Assembly (NCBI RefSeq): GCF_000699445.3
Contig: NC_067195.1
Coordinates: 13,948,787-14,012,786, forward strand
From: Schistosoma haematobium
Lineage: Eukaryota; Platyhelminthes; Trematoda; Strigeidida; Schistosomatidae
DNA length: 64,000 nucleotides
Direction: 5' to 3'
Shown: piece after piece, positions 35,131 through 47,466 of the stretch
Numbering within the stretch: position 1 is the first letter of the stretch
Layout of the letters: every line of letters starts with the position of its first letter
Notes under the pieces: model-generated
Database searches by the model: none
What the model was told of the DNA's origin: nothing
The model's input: the letters and a program-made list of their open reading frames with translations, nothing else
Program-made: the position numbers and the translations under genes

Positions 35131-36657
35131 ATGATTCGAAGAATAAGCTATCCGGTATTTTCTTATCTTCAACGGTACCCCAGATGTGAACAGTCTATAG
35201 CGGAGGGAACCTATCAATTAAAACCGATATCCACAAGACATGTCCAACTGAGAAATAAAAATTTGATTCCCATTGTAAATGTCTTTTATTGAATAGCTTG
35301 AATAAGGTTACTTACTCAACAGTTCGTTTAACGTCAGTTTTTGATCATCATGACGAATATCTGTGGCTATACATCTTATTAGATTAAATACGATCAGATA
35401 ATAGTATGCGTGATGTATTCTATTCATTGACTGAAATATATTTAAAGTCTGACTGACAGTTGATCCAGATAGACGACACCTGCCTAGATAAAGAACAAGT
35501 ACCTCAGAATATACTAGTTTCTTTTTCGTTGGTGAATTAAGTATTACCATTGACACGTAATGAATTTACTACAATTATTCACTTTGACAAAATAAGGTAG
35601 TTTTAAACAATTCCACCAACCATGTACACTTTTTTTTATCAGTGATTCACTACTTTTCGCTTAACACAGTTTATTTTATCATCACTACTTATATAATTAA
35701 TTATTTTTATATTTGAGTTTAATTTAAATTCATTATAAACAATTTGTTGTTGGTACTCTAATCGGAATCATCAATGTAACTAAACGTAGAGCAGATTAGT
35801 AGACTAAAATGCTGAATAGATGCTTGCAGTAAAATAGGGTTGTTTTAATGTAAATCACTTAATTATAATACTGTTAACACAGTTCTCAATAATATTTTAA
35901 TTGTTCAACGAATGACAATAAAAAGAAAATTATAATTAAACTATTCGGTTTACCGAATTTAATTTTTTTAAAAACATCCACGTTTTTTAATAGTTACGTC
36001 TTTAAATTATGACATAAACTAAACGTGAAGTGTAATTATTGTCAAACAGATTTCATGAAGACTATTTCACAAACAATAATTATAGTAAATAATGAGAATA
36101 GCAATAACAAACAAAATAGTATGAATTATGCATAACATAAGTATCTGCTTTTATCCGTATCAACTCAGTGGTCTATTATATGATTTCAGTTAGTTATAAA
36201 TGAGAAACAAACATTATTTTCAGTGCACTAATGTAAATTCAAATTATCAATCCACTGTGTGATGGGTTTTCACTGTTGGTATATTTTTTTGTTTGTTTGT
36301 TAAGAAATTGAGTCTCATTTACTGTTAGTCTAATCCAATAACATAAATCATTATTCAATATATTCTGAAAATAATTACTGTATGTATGCACGCCAACTTA
36401 TAGACGTGGTCAAGTTGGCATTTATATTGTATATAAACGCAATAATAATAATAATAGTAATTATAATTTATTCTTGAAAAGTTCAAATACACACATCATA
36501 TATTTACATGTATACACCAACTACTGTGTGTTGTATGATGATGTACGAAAAAGTGATTGTAAATCTAATAGGGTAGTTAGCAGTTTGAAGTTAGACTATT
36601 TATAGTTACATACATATTTTGGTTGTGAGGATTATCAAAATGGATTTAGATTAAAAC

Positions 36658-36680
36658 AATAATAATAATAATAATAATAA
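36658..36680. repeat. (AAT)n microsatellite
   Basis: Uninterrupted AAT triplets. Confidence 0.95.
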
Positions 36681-37087
36681 AGTAGTAATAAGATGTACAA
36701 CTGTAAAATAAAATGAAAGAATGACGTCAATCTATACACGTGGCGTGAATCTTATAAAATATTGTTGTAATTATTATCATTATTATGATCATTTTGCAAT
36801 AGAAACTATGTTAATCGTATGAAATAAGCATGAATGCCAATATTTACATTCAACATAGCAATCAAATAGATAGGTGACTAAAAACAAAACTTTGAATAAA
36901 GGAGAAAAAAAAGTGATCAAAAAAGAAACAAGTTAATGCATCACTAGAGAAAGAAAAAACATATCAAACTATGTCTGGGATGATTATTTGTTTCATTTAA
37001 CTGCATAATATTTAGCCAAATTAAAAAAAAATATTCATGACAAAATCACATTATATATGGATATATATTTCTAAAACAAATTATTCC

Positions 37088-37240
37088 TTTGTAAGCAATG
37101 ATGGATAGTGGCTAGCAGTGGAATCCAGGACACGCGTTTCGTCCTATTTGGGACTCGTCAGCTGGATGTGCCTGCATCGCAGAGAGTTGATGTTCACTCC
37201 GGGACGAAACTGCTAGCCACTATCCATCATTGCTTACAAA
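37088..37240. repeat. Family-3 hammerhead element flanked by perfect 32-bp inverted repeats
   Basis: Left arm 37088-37119 and right arm 37209-37240 are perfectly complementary (32 of 32). The 89-bp interior holds an intact minus-strand hammerhead next to the left arm and ATCGCAGAGAGTTGATGTTC towards the right arm. A second GGGACGAAAC motif (37201-37210) abuts the right arm. Confidence 0.93.
37123..37168 (-). ncRNA. Hammerhead ribozyme (family 3, Smα-like), intact core
   Basis: On the minus strand: stem I ATCCAG/CTGGAT, CTGACGAG (37154-37161), stem II GTCC-CAAATA-GGAC, GAAAC (37136-37140), short stem III ACGC/GTGT, GTC cleavage triplet (37129-37131). The core closely resembles the published schistosome satellite hammerheads, which also have a very short stem III. 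Confidence 0.87.
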
Positions 37241-38039
37241 TAGCTTGTGAATTAAGGTAATATCGAGGCATACGCACAGTATGCACATATGTCAATAACA
37301 GACTGATCAATTGCAGTCTTAAACCTCAATGGGAAGATACAAGCCAAACAATACCAAGTGAAATTATTCTTTTAATTATATATACATTTCATTTGTAAAT
37401 ATATTGAAAAGTTAGTGTAATTATAGTTTAAGAATAAGCTAACATTGTGGTTAAAAAAAGACCTGGTAATTATGAATCCACTTTTCAGTTCATGATTAGA
37501 ATTTGTTTTGTTGAAAATCATTCAGTAGTGGGACTGATCAAATCCGTTAGATATAAAGGTTTTATGTAGAAATTTTCTTTGTTTTGCATGACTTATTATC
37601 AGTTTACCCATATTAATATGGTAGAAATGTTACACAACCTCATTTACCTAAATATGAATATATTCATACTTATTTTAAGTTTTACAGAAAATTCACTGTT
37701 ACCTACAAAATCTTTTAGAAGCAAATTCGTCTGACAACTGTTCAAGTTCAGGGCACATTTGTACACTTACTAAAGATTTTCATATACTACATAGCTAATT
37801 GTACAGCATTAATAGTCTGTTTTATATACAATAAATTTCACTACAGTTTGGGCTCGCTCGACCAAGAAAATACGATCAGAACACAGCGAGAAGGCATTGG
37901 CTACCATTGCGCTTTTTACAATGGAAAGAACCTAAATAGATTGACAACAATTGAAATCAAGTGAGCATTAAAACTATGTAAAACTTATAACACAGCTAAA
38001 TAAAATATTACCGGTCTTGAAAAAATATTAATGGAATTA

Positions 38040-38690
38040 AGCTGACGAGCGGTGAATCACAGACCTTGTTAAATATAGTGACGGTTGCCAGTCAGTGACT
38101 GTGGGAACTAATGCCACGTTTAGGCTTGGTCACACAGCTTTTCCCCAACCTACATCTACATTATTAAACGTCATGTGCCGACACAGGCACGTGATTCTGA
38201 TTAATTATGAGTCTGTACAAATCGAGGTGATATCAATCGTCCAGTTTAATGCCACTGATGATATTAAATTCATGTTATTTGTTCAAGTCTGTTAGATTTT
38301 CAACCGTGTAGTTTAAAGACTGAGAAGTGAATTAATCCGGAAAAAGTTTACAAGCCTAGTAAACACGGTGGTCACCTGAGAGAAGACCGGACAATCATGT
38401 CAGATCGTTCTAGAAATGATAACACATTCTACGAATAAGCGTGCCTCCAGACTACATTTAATCACTTACGCTTGTTACTCCTGACGGAGGAGTATAGGCT
38501 GCCCTCTAGTATTCTCCATCCAAACATGACATGAGCAATCCTTTCCAGTTGCTATTCATCCTTTCCATATCCGCTTCCAATTCTCGACTGTGTATCCTTT
38601 AACCTTCCTCTCCAGAATTCCAAGTTGGTGCTTGCTTCGTGATGCAGTGTATTAGTTGACATTTTACACAAAGGTATGTCCTGTGCTGAA
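38040..38690 (-). mobile_element. RTE-like retrotransposon 3' end, decayed
   Basis: The minus strand encodes LEADMERMNSNWKGL and then, after a frameshift, FGWRILEGSLYSSVRSNKRK followed by a stop near 38467. This is the C-terminal pattern of SR2/Perere-type schistosome retrotransposons (recognised from memory). The sequence continues as a 3' UTR-like stretch to about 38040. The family differs from the elements at 42-50 kb. Confidence 0.6.
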
Positions 38691-39584
38691 CGACACTAAA
38701 ACGCATTGGAACTAATTAATGTCTTACACCACTATATAACGACGATTTTCAGAAATACAAATCCTCTCATATTCATCTACCACCTCCAAAACTGACGATT
38801 ATAGGATCTTTTAAGTATATTCCAGCATTCAAGCACTAAGACATCAATCTAAATAAAAATATATTTGCCAGTTCGTAGATGAAAATAAAAACTAATCGAC
38901 TGTGAAATGTAACCATTGGTTAATTTTGTAAAGTTTAACACTTCCATAAATTATTAATACTCATGATGTCGACAATGAGTTTGTAGGTTATAAAGAGTAT
39001 ATTATTAACTGATGAACATGTAGAGATTATTTATCCCAACTGAAATTACTGTGATAATCGAAAATCCCACCGAAACACTTGTATCACTCACTTATTAATC
39101 TTGATGATCATTCGAACTAAACAGACATCTACGTGTATCCTCACTTCGAACTCAACAAATATGACAAACGACAGCTTTCTAAACGTTTTATTAGCTATAT
39201 TCACTGTGGTGGTGTCTGTAAATGATTACAAATAAACATCAGCTTGTATTCCAGTCAATCGAATTTCTATACAACACTATCATCCAATTTACATTGGTAA
39301 TGAATAGATCTCGCTTTTGTAATGATTTAGTCACAGCTACAGAAATGATATCAGATCGAAAGACAGATATAACAACTTATTCACACCTCAACATAGATCA
39401 AGCGAAATCACGTCATTTAAGGTAGTGGCTAGACTAACCTGATAGATAGAACTCGACAGGCGTTAAAGTACTGTACAAACATAGCACTGTGATTAAATAG
39501 TTGCAGATATTTCAGTCCTACAGGTCATTCATCACCCGATTAACACGAAGGTAACATTCGGAACTGTGAACGTGAGGCTGGTCC

Positions 39585-39710
39585 GCATACCATGTAAAGT
39601 ATGAGTATGTCACGATTACAGGTACGCCTTGATGATAAGTGCCCAGTAACACAAAACCTACATCTTCGGTTTCTTGCCGACTACCTAAAACTACCTAACA
39701 TTATATCAAA
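39585..39710 (+). repeat. Degenerate hammerhead repeat, family 1
   Basis: GATTACAGGTACGCCTTGATGATAAGTGCCCAGTAACACAAAACC parallels the family-1 core (CTGACGAGTGCC...GCACGAAACC) with the CUGACGA and GAAA altered. The tail TTGCCGACTACC is kept. Confidence 0.65.
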
Positions 39711-42028
39711 ACTCATACTATATGACTGAACTAGTACCAAATGTAAATGCAACATCTACCCAATTTATTTAACAGTGACAAATTGACTAAGAATAGTAAT
39801 TATAGGCTTCACTATTACACAAATGCATATCTCAAATTTCAATTCTGACTAAAACAGTGATAATAACAAAAGTGGTCACAACTAAAAAAAAGTCAGAGGA
39901 AACATCAAATAACAATGTTCTTTTTTTCAAACAACAACTGTGTTTTATAACTGTTTTCGTCAAAACGAAACAGGATGCAAACTAACGTAAAAACAAATAA
40001 CAGATTTATCAGACAGTAATGGATAGATAGTGTATCAGGTAAGCAAACAGATTATTGAGAAGTGTTTACGAAGAAAATTATTTGCATAAAAAGTTTTCAC
40101 ATAAATTAATTGCGTTTGTATATATAGACAGATGGTGTAAAAAGAGTGGACATAAGGAAATGACCTATCACAAAATAGATCTGTGTAGTTGGTTTATTCG
40201 GAAAGTATAAAAATATTTATAATATAAAGAACTGACAATGAAAAAATAAAAACACTATCAAGTAAAGCATTGATTGTTCAATGAAGATTGTGAATTACAC
40301 AACAATAGACTGTTTACAGTTGAAAACAATAAATCGATGCTGACATAATAAACCAAAGTACTATTACTATTACTAATATCAGTGAAGGCAAGTAAAATTG
40401 GTAAATGTGCACATTTAGGACAAATTAAGGTATACGATATAAGTAAGAAGTAAAATGAACTGTCTCCTCATTATAAAAAAACTCACTGAGTAATTTTAAG
40501 GCAACACAAACAATAATACAGCATGTACTGAAGATATAAGAAAAAAGAACGCCGCCATCACTCTAGAAAACAAGTGGTTATGGTTGTCTCTGTGTGTATG
40601 TTTTAGAGCTGACATTACAACAGTTGTATTGGGTTTAATTGATAATTGACTTTAAACAACAACTTAGAGAGATAAACGAAAGCAATTCATTAGAGTGTAG
40701 GGGAGAAAAATCTAACAGATGCAGACAGTAACAAGAAATCGTTTATAAAACACCAACAGGTACGAAAAAGGCAATCTGGACAAATAAAATATAATTACTA
40801 AAAATAGTAATAAAACGACATGAAAACTCGCTAAAAACGAATAATACAGTAAGAATAAAAATGATCTCAAAATAAATGAATAACAGTGTCTATTTTTGTA
40901 ACTTCTCAGAGGAAAAACAAAATAGGTAACAGTAATAACCTATTTGTGGTCAAGTGGTATATAGTAGGAAGAAAAAACATAGGAAAGTACGGTTACGTTA
41001 AATTATAGAGAAACCAGTGAGTTGTTTGATTGTTCATTTTTATGAAGTTTTTTGGTTAGTTGAAGAGAAACCTAAATTGTCATTTCTTCTTGGAAAAGTA
41101 AACAATCAAACAATGATAGCAAATATATATCTACACAGAATCGGGCATCATTTGTTGTTGCTATCTGTTTCATTCCTCTCCCCCGGTGGTTCTGCTTGGA
41201 CTCTTTTCAAAGAAAAGTAACTCAACAGGTAACTAGACAAGTATTATCATTAACAACGTGTAGACTTCTCCTTCGAGTGTATAGTAGTAGGCACATTGTG
41301 TTAATAAAGCAATAATTGAATGAATGTGCATCAAATTAACAAAAAGGTAAAGTGAAAACCAAGAAGTATATAATGATAATAATAAAAAGGAAGAATAAAG
41401 GCGTAAGAAAGTTTTGTGGCTCATAAAACGCACAAGAAAATTACTACTTTTTACGTACAGGTGGTTGGTTTATGAACGAATGAGAATATATATGGTCATG
41501 TGTGTGGAATAAAAAGAACGTATCAAGTAAGTGAAATATACACCATAGATATCGTTGAACTTGTACATAATACAACAATGAAATTATGTAGCTAGTTCTT
41601 GATTGTGATTAACAAGACGTTGTTGAATGTTTGATGGAGGTGGTCGAGGTTCCGGACCGTAATATCGTTCAACAATATAATATCGTATTTCGACCTTAGG
41701 AATAATGAAGTCAAATAAAAGCATGTGAAAACACAAATGAGAACTTGAAAAACGTTGCGCAACACGAATATAGACTGTAAAAACACGGCGATTAACGAAC
41801 AGTAATGAATATATAATAAAGTTTCTGATAAATTAAGTGCTGTTCCATTGATAACGTTGTTTATAGTGTTTGTAAAGAATCAGCTGGCAACCATGAAACT
41901 AAGTAGGTTGTTATTTCACACAAATGTCATATACTCCCATAGTGTTCATCACCTATTTCGTCTTGGATAAAAATGATCATAGTAATAATACTAAACTCAT
42001 ACAGCAGTTACTTAGGTTTAAGTCACAC

Positions 42029-43474
42029 GTCCCGACCGTTGTTGCTATCTTGACGTGGTGGTCGGGCTTGCCTATCGTGATGAAGCAACCGAGCTATACT
42101 GGCTGGAACAACCGTTCCTCAAGGTCCTACCATGTCAGACAGGTCGGTTGAAGAGCGGTAAGACTAAAAGCAACAAACCCAAGGTCCGAAGGCGAATTCG
42201 TACTGCTGACTGTACAGAGGTGTGACAGCAGTAAGGTGTTTCCTTCAGACAACCAGCATGACAGAGATGCTACCTTCTCACAAGGGGGGCGGGGTTAGAA
42301 AAGGTCGACCCTAAAAATGCACACCTTGCCTTATCCTACGGATATCGGTCTCCGGCGGTAAGGTCTCAACAAGTACGGGACTAACACAAAAATTACCCAT
42401 AAGAAGGTCGTGTGTGACCGACCTCAAGCAGTTGTCCCTTGGGCACTGCGGTCACGCTCCCAGGTCACTAAGACCACCTCTAATCCAATTTCCTTTTCAG
42501 GTACCTCCAGAAGAACCCTTCCACAGTGTGGGCAACCGGGAAGTGATAACCGCCCTCTTATCTCTAACAGCACTCAAGACCACTGTATTCATAATCAACT
42601 TCCGTCTTCACTTCCTATTATTTCTCCTACATCGACTTTCACCTCTAAACTTCCTTTTTCGGCTTCCCCTCAAGTGTCACCATAGCCACCGATTCTAGTG
42701 CTCAAAACACTGTCCCAGGTCTACTGAAACCTCGCTCCAAACTACACATTGGAGCCTTCAACGTACGCACCTTATGTCAAATCGGTCAACAGGCTTCCTT
42801 GGCTAGAACCCTAGAATCTCGTACCATTGATGTATGTTGTGTCTCTGAAACACACATACAGGATCCCAGTGTGGTCATTCACTCGACCTCACCTCGGCAA
42901 CACGGAGAGCGAACGAGATACACCCTCCGTGTATCTGGTGACCCGATGGCCACCTCTCGTGGACTGACAGGAGTAGGGATAGCACTAAGCATGAGGGCGG
43001 AACAAGCACTGTTAGGGTGGATCCCCGTCAACAGTCGTCTATGTGCTGTTCGGCTAAACAGCTCCATAAGAACTCGGAAGGATAGGGACACACGTCGTTG
43101 CCTTTTTGTCGTTTCTGCCTACGCTCCCATCGACTGCAGCTCAGATGATGTGAAAGATGAATTTTACAGAAAGCTATTTGAACTTCTTCAGAAAGCTAAA
43201 CGTTCAGACATAGTACTCGTAGCAGGTGACTTTAATGCCCAGATAGGTAGTTTAAACCAAACAGAAAGGCATTTAGGTGGGTATTTTAGTATACCGGCAC
43301 AACGAACAGATAATGGTGATCGTCTGCTGCAACTATGCTCAGACAATCGTTTATTTTTAGCAAACACAAATTTTAAGCATAAGGAGAGACATCGTCTAAC
43401 ATGACGACCCCCTACACCAAACCAACGATGGACTCAAATAAACCATATTGCCATCAGTCATCGTTGGAGAGGGT
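42029..43474 (+). mobile_element. APE-type non-LTR retrotransposon (host element), 5' part
   Basis: The 5' boundary at GTCCCGACCG (42029) is shared with an independent copy at 59195, which supports it as the true 5' end. A leader of about 700 bp with no convincing ORF precedes an endonuclease frame. The element is interrupted at GGAGAGGGT (43466-43474) by another retrotransposon and resumes at 47476. The clade (RTE- or CR1-like) was not determined. Confidence 0.85.
42739..43474 (+). pseudogene. APE endonuclease domain of the host element, interrupted
   Basis: The frame starts KLHIGAFNVRTLCQIG and continues through CCVSETHIQDP, VAGDFNAQIGS and INHIAISHRWRG, the motif order of apurinic/apyrimidinic-like endonucleases, which nick target DNA for target-primed reverse transcription. 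A TGA at about 43402 stands where the sister element has the Trp of TWRPP. The frame is cut at HRWRG by the 43475-47466 insertion and resumes exactly with SVEDCRSFW at 47476. Two lesions therefore make it non-functional. Confidence 0.88.
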
Positions 43475-43705
43475 TATTTATTTATTTATTTGAACACATG
43501 AATATTGGTACAAGAGAGCGCGAATATATATGCGCCACACAAAACAATGAGAATTCGAAGAGAAGTAGAAAAAAAAATCTAAGGAGCGCAAAAGAAAAAG
43601 AGAACAATGACGAAGAGATTGGAGTAAGGTAGTGTGGTAGTAACGACGGAACGAAAAGGTACAATCAGAAGAAATCTTTCAGGTAAAGGAGACACAACCA
43701 CTTTT

Positions 43706-46700
43706 TTATGAAGAAAGTAAAAGAAGGTTACAGCAGGATCGCCACTGGCTTCTATTCTGAGCCATATCTGATAACGTCTCTAGCCACTGTGTTGCACCAT
43801 CTCTCAGACCCCAACCAGGGAGTCGTGAAGGACCAACAGAAGCCAGTCCTTTGCAGCTTTCTTTCATACCACGACACCATGTCATACACTGACCACCTCT
43901 CCGCTTTTTCCAACCAGTCCCAGAGTCGGCAAATAATGCACGACGTGGAATTCTCTGGGACGACATTCGGAGAACATGTCCAAGCCACCGAAGTCGGTGT
44001 TTCAAGATGGTGACACCAATTGAATTATCATCTCTGTGCCCGAACACACGATGCCGAACCTCTGCATTACTGACATGGTGTTGCCACTGAATGTCAGCAA
44101 TCCTTCGGAGACAGCGATGATCGAACACAGAGAGTCGTCTAACGTCCTCAACTCGGAGAGACCAGGTTTCACAAGCATAGAGCAAACCTGCTCTCACCGA
44201 CGCGTTGTAGATCCGACCTTTTACAGCCAGACTAACATCACGAAGGCGCCAAAGGTGGCCCAGATTGGCATAAGCCGCTCTGGCTTTCACTATTCGTGCA
44301 TTGATCTCATCACTCACACCCCCACCAGCACTTATGCAGCTACCCAGATACACGAACTTCTCAACTACGTCTATCTGCTCACCATCCAGGGTGAGTACAG
44401 GATTAGAATCCTGCCAGTCTTGTAGAAGTACTTTGCACTTCGAAGGTGCAAAGTACATTCCATACCTACGGACACTGATTGCCAACTGATTAAGTGCGGA
44501 TTGCATGCCTTGGACATTATCGCACAGTAAGACAATATCGTCCGCATACTCAAGGTCGAGAAGTCTTTCTCCAGGCAACAGATTTACACCACCATTACTT
44601 ACATCCATCAGAGCTGTTTCCAGAATGTCATCGACGGCAAAGTTGAAGAGGAATGGTGAGATTGGGCAACCCTGCCTAACCCCACTGCTTGAATGGAACA
44701 ATGGAGAGAGGTGGTTGTATGCCCTCACTCTGCTTGAGGTGTTTGTATATAGGGCCTTTAGGATGTTAATAAACTTCTCAGGCACACCCTTCTTCAATAG
44801 ACAATCCCAGAGAACAGTCCTATCCAACGAATAGAAGGCAGCCCTGATGTCAAGAAACACTACGATTGTTGGCCTTTGAAAAGTATGGCGGTGTTCTAAC
44901 ATTAGGCGGGGGTGAATATATGATCAATACATCCTCGACCAGAACGAAACCCAGCCTGCTCCTCGCGAGTCAATCTTTCTCGGGTTTTGAACAACCTACG
45001 AAGAATGACGGAAGCCAATAGCTTGGACACAATCGGAAGTAAACTTATCCCCCGATAGTTGTTACAGGAACGACGTGAACCGTTTTTAAAGATAGGGACA
45101 ACTATCGACTCATTCCATGACGTTGGTACACTCTCTAGTTCCCGAACCTTTGTAAACAACGTCGTCAATTCCTTAGTCAAAAAGTCACCACCATCTTTAA
45201 AAAGAGCCGGAGGTAAGTCATCTGGGCCAGGTGATTTGTAACGCTTCAAGAGTTGGAGTTCCTTGCGGACTTCCTCCTCGTTTGGTGGATCAGTCGTCAC
45301 CGGCCATGGAGGGCAGGACAGTCTGACCGATGTTGCCGGAGCATCAGGCCAGTTGAACTGCCCTTCGAAAAATTCTGCCCATCGTCCAAGACGTCGATGG
45401 ATGTTAGTGATTGGCATCCCATCATCCTCGCAGATTGTTTCACTCACACCAGACTTCTTGCTGCCAGTGGCTCGGATGAGTTGGAAGAGCTTCCGGTAGT
45501 CACCAGATGCAGCTGCTGCTTCCAGCTCATTAGCACGCATCGACCACCAGGCTTCTCGGTCCTTACACAAGCTTTGCCCAATTTCCTTACGTAACATCCT
45601 TCGTTTATGGTCAAACTCACGGTCACCCGGAGTAGACCGACGGGCTTCAATGAGTTGTAAGGAACCTGGAGAAACCCAGTGCTTAAAAGCGGGACGTTTC
45701 GCAAACCTACAACTGACTGATCCCGCCATTTTCATGGCGTCATGCAATTGCAACCAATACTCGTCTATACTTTTCGGTGGAATGGTAGCTAGCCTAGAGG
45801 CTAGCTCGGTTCGATACTTACTTGCAACAGAAGTTGCAACCAGCTTGCTGACATCAATCTTTTGGTGGTGGTCACTTCGTTGGCCACTGAAAAGTAAGGT
45901 AAGATTGGCGCAGACCAAGGCATGGTCAGAGTCCAGATAGGTACACCAAAAGCAGTGGCAGTCTTGTACGCAACCACGCCAGTGGTAGCTGATCGCGATG
46001 TGATCAATCTGAGTCCAGGCTTGAGATGCAGAGGGAGGACGCCAGGTGGCACATCGGCGATGACTGTGCCGAAAGTTAGTGCTAGCCAGAAACAGGTTGT
46101 GGTCCGTGCACAGTTGTAGTAGACGGTCTCCGTTATTCGACCCGCGACCAACCAGTCCCCATCGGCCACCTAAACGACTCTCTTCTCTGCCTAGACGCCC
46201 GACCTGAGCATTCAAGTCTCCGGCTAGTACTACAATATCTGTCGAACGCACTTTCTGGAGAAGAACTGATAAATGGTGGTAAAACTCATCCTTGATTGCA
46301 TCCGGGCTGCAACCTGTCGGGGCATAGGCGGAGATGACGAAAAGACATCGTTTCTCACGCCGATTTCTTCTCACGTTGATGGAACTTTCTAATCTAACAG
46401 CACATAACCGACTGTTAATGGGGATCCAATCGATTAGTGCTGCCTCAGCTCTAGCGCTTAGTGCGACACCAACGCCAGCAAGACCAGACGAAGATGCCAC
46501 AGGGTCCCCGGATAAGCGCACGTGAAACAAGCTTTTCGAAGCGACAGATGGAGATCGAATTTGTAGTACTTCGCCAGAGTCTTGAATACGGGTCTCGGAT
46601 AGACAACAAACATCAATATTAAGACTTTCCAAAGACATAGCCAGCCCTATCTGTTGTCCGACCTACATAAATGTGCGAACGTTGAAGGCAGCCAGTTTGA

Positions 46701-46760
46701 ATGGTGCACGTGGTTTCAGAAAAACTGCTTCAGTCCTCGTATTCGGTGGTAACATACAAT
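43706..46760 (-). pseudogene. APE endonuclease-reverse transcriptase of the inserted element, broken
   Basis: Two frames (46638-44902, 578 codons; 44902-43706, 398 codons) are parts of one polyprotein. Endonuclease motifs: CCLSETRIQD, LAGDLNAQVGR, SDHALV. RT motifs: YKSPGPDDLPP, AGFRSGRGCIDHIF, SSSGVRQGCPISPFLFNF and YADD (residues 119-122 of the second frame). The C-terminal HRLRWLGHVLRM motif starts at residue 302. Damage: a TAG between AAFNVRTFM and VGQQIG near 46665; a one-base frameshift after CIDHIFT at about 44908; and in RT motif A the usual AFD reads AFY (residues 22-24 of the second frame). It is more intact than the host element. Confidence 0.92.
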
Positions 46761-46858
46761 TTTCAACCGGACAGTGACTCGAGAACGTTTAGATACAGTC
46801 GAATTTCCACCAAAGACGAGCCGCTGTATAAGTATAAAAGAGGGTGAATAATGTGGAA

Positions 46859-46911
<53 letters not shown>

Positions 46912-46995
46912 CAATAATAGTAGTAATAATAATAATAATAATGACAATAATAGTAGTAATAATAATAATAGTATTAATAATGACAATAATTGTAA
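46859..46995. repeat. (AAT)n-rich microsatellite inside the inserted element
   Basis: Long AAT run with interspersed GACAATAATAGTAGT blocks, lying between the 5' region and the coding part of the inserted retrotransposon. It produces N-, L- and I-repeat open frames that are not genes. Confidence 0.95.
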
Positions 46996-47074
46996 TGATA
47001 ATAATCTGAATCAATTGTTTGTTTTTCAAAGCGAGAAAGGTAATTTCCATAGGCATAAAGAGTTCATCAATTTG

Positions 47075-47466
47075 TGTGTGGGCTGTGATACTGCCCGGGT
47101 ACCCAAACCGAAGCAGGTGGTTTTCTTAGGGGCCACTCCCCGAGCCTTTGACCCAAAGGTCTAACCCACAAGGCAGTGGAGCATCGTAAGGAGATGCAGT
47201 CCCATGGTAGCCGGTGACCAACGATTGGTTCATACGCCATTTGTTCACGCAGGATACTGGGGCCCATGTGCACCATTGATTTGGAATCCGGTTAAAGCGC
47301 CGGACATTCGCTTTTCGTCCTCTCATTTTCGTAAACAACACCCCCGCCACGAGAAAGCAATGCGTAGGACTTCCCTGGCAGAGGCTGTATACGCGTGGCC
47401 ATGTGAGAGCATTTCGAGAGGGAGAGCGGACTCTCCCCACTCTCGGCCGTACCAGGGCATTCAGGG
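47075..47466 (-). mobile_element. 5' region of the inserted element (GC-rich), shared with 62969-63421
   Basis: Read on the minus strand this is the element's 5' end. It is homologous to 62969-63421, which has about 45 bp that this copy lacks. On the opposite strand both copies keep an open frame with HTPFVHAGYWGP / HTSFVPPGSWSP and RKQHPRHEKA; the length difference between them is a multiple of three. Confidence 0.75.

Larger units (their letters stand above)
30640..42028. other. Long intergenic region with repeats
   Basis: No gene supported. It contains degenerate family-1 and family-3 repeats (31125-31345, 31600-31770, 33330-33480, 34895-35130, 39585-39710), two palindromic hammerhead loci (32012-32260, 37088-37240), an (AAT)n run (36658-36680) and an RTE-like 3' end (38040-38690). 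Frames such as 34172-34420, 35053-35292 and 41017-41220 are chance or repeat-derived. 39711-42028 is AT-rich with nothing seen. Confidence 0.6.
43475..47466 (-). mobile_element. Second APE-type non-LTR retrotransposon, inserted full-length-like copy
   Basis: About 4.0 kb in minus orientation, flanked by the 9-bp direct repeat GGAGAGGGT (43466-43474 and 47467-47475), a target-site duplication. On the minus strand it starts GAATGCCCTGGTACGGCC, passes a 5' region of about 400 bp and an (ATT)n tract, then the APE and RT frames, a 3' UTR and an AAATAAATAAATAAATA tail. The tail repeat at the 3' end and the duplication fit target-primed reverse transcription. Confidence 0.88.

Noticed and set aside
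43708..46525. Several plus-strand frames of 60-129 codons
   Set aside because: They are antisense shadows of the minus-strand APE/RT frames.
46763..47164. Poly-N, poly-L and poly-I open frames
   Set aside because: They are translations of an (AAT)n microsatellite within a retrotransposon.
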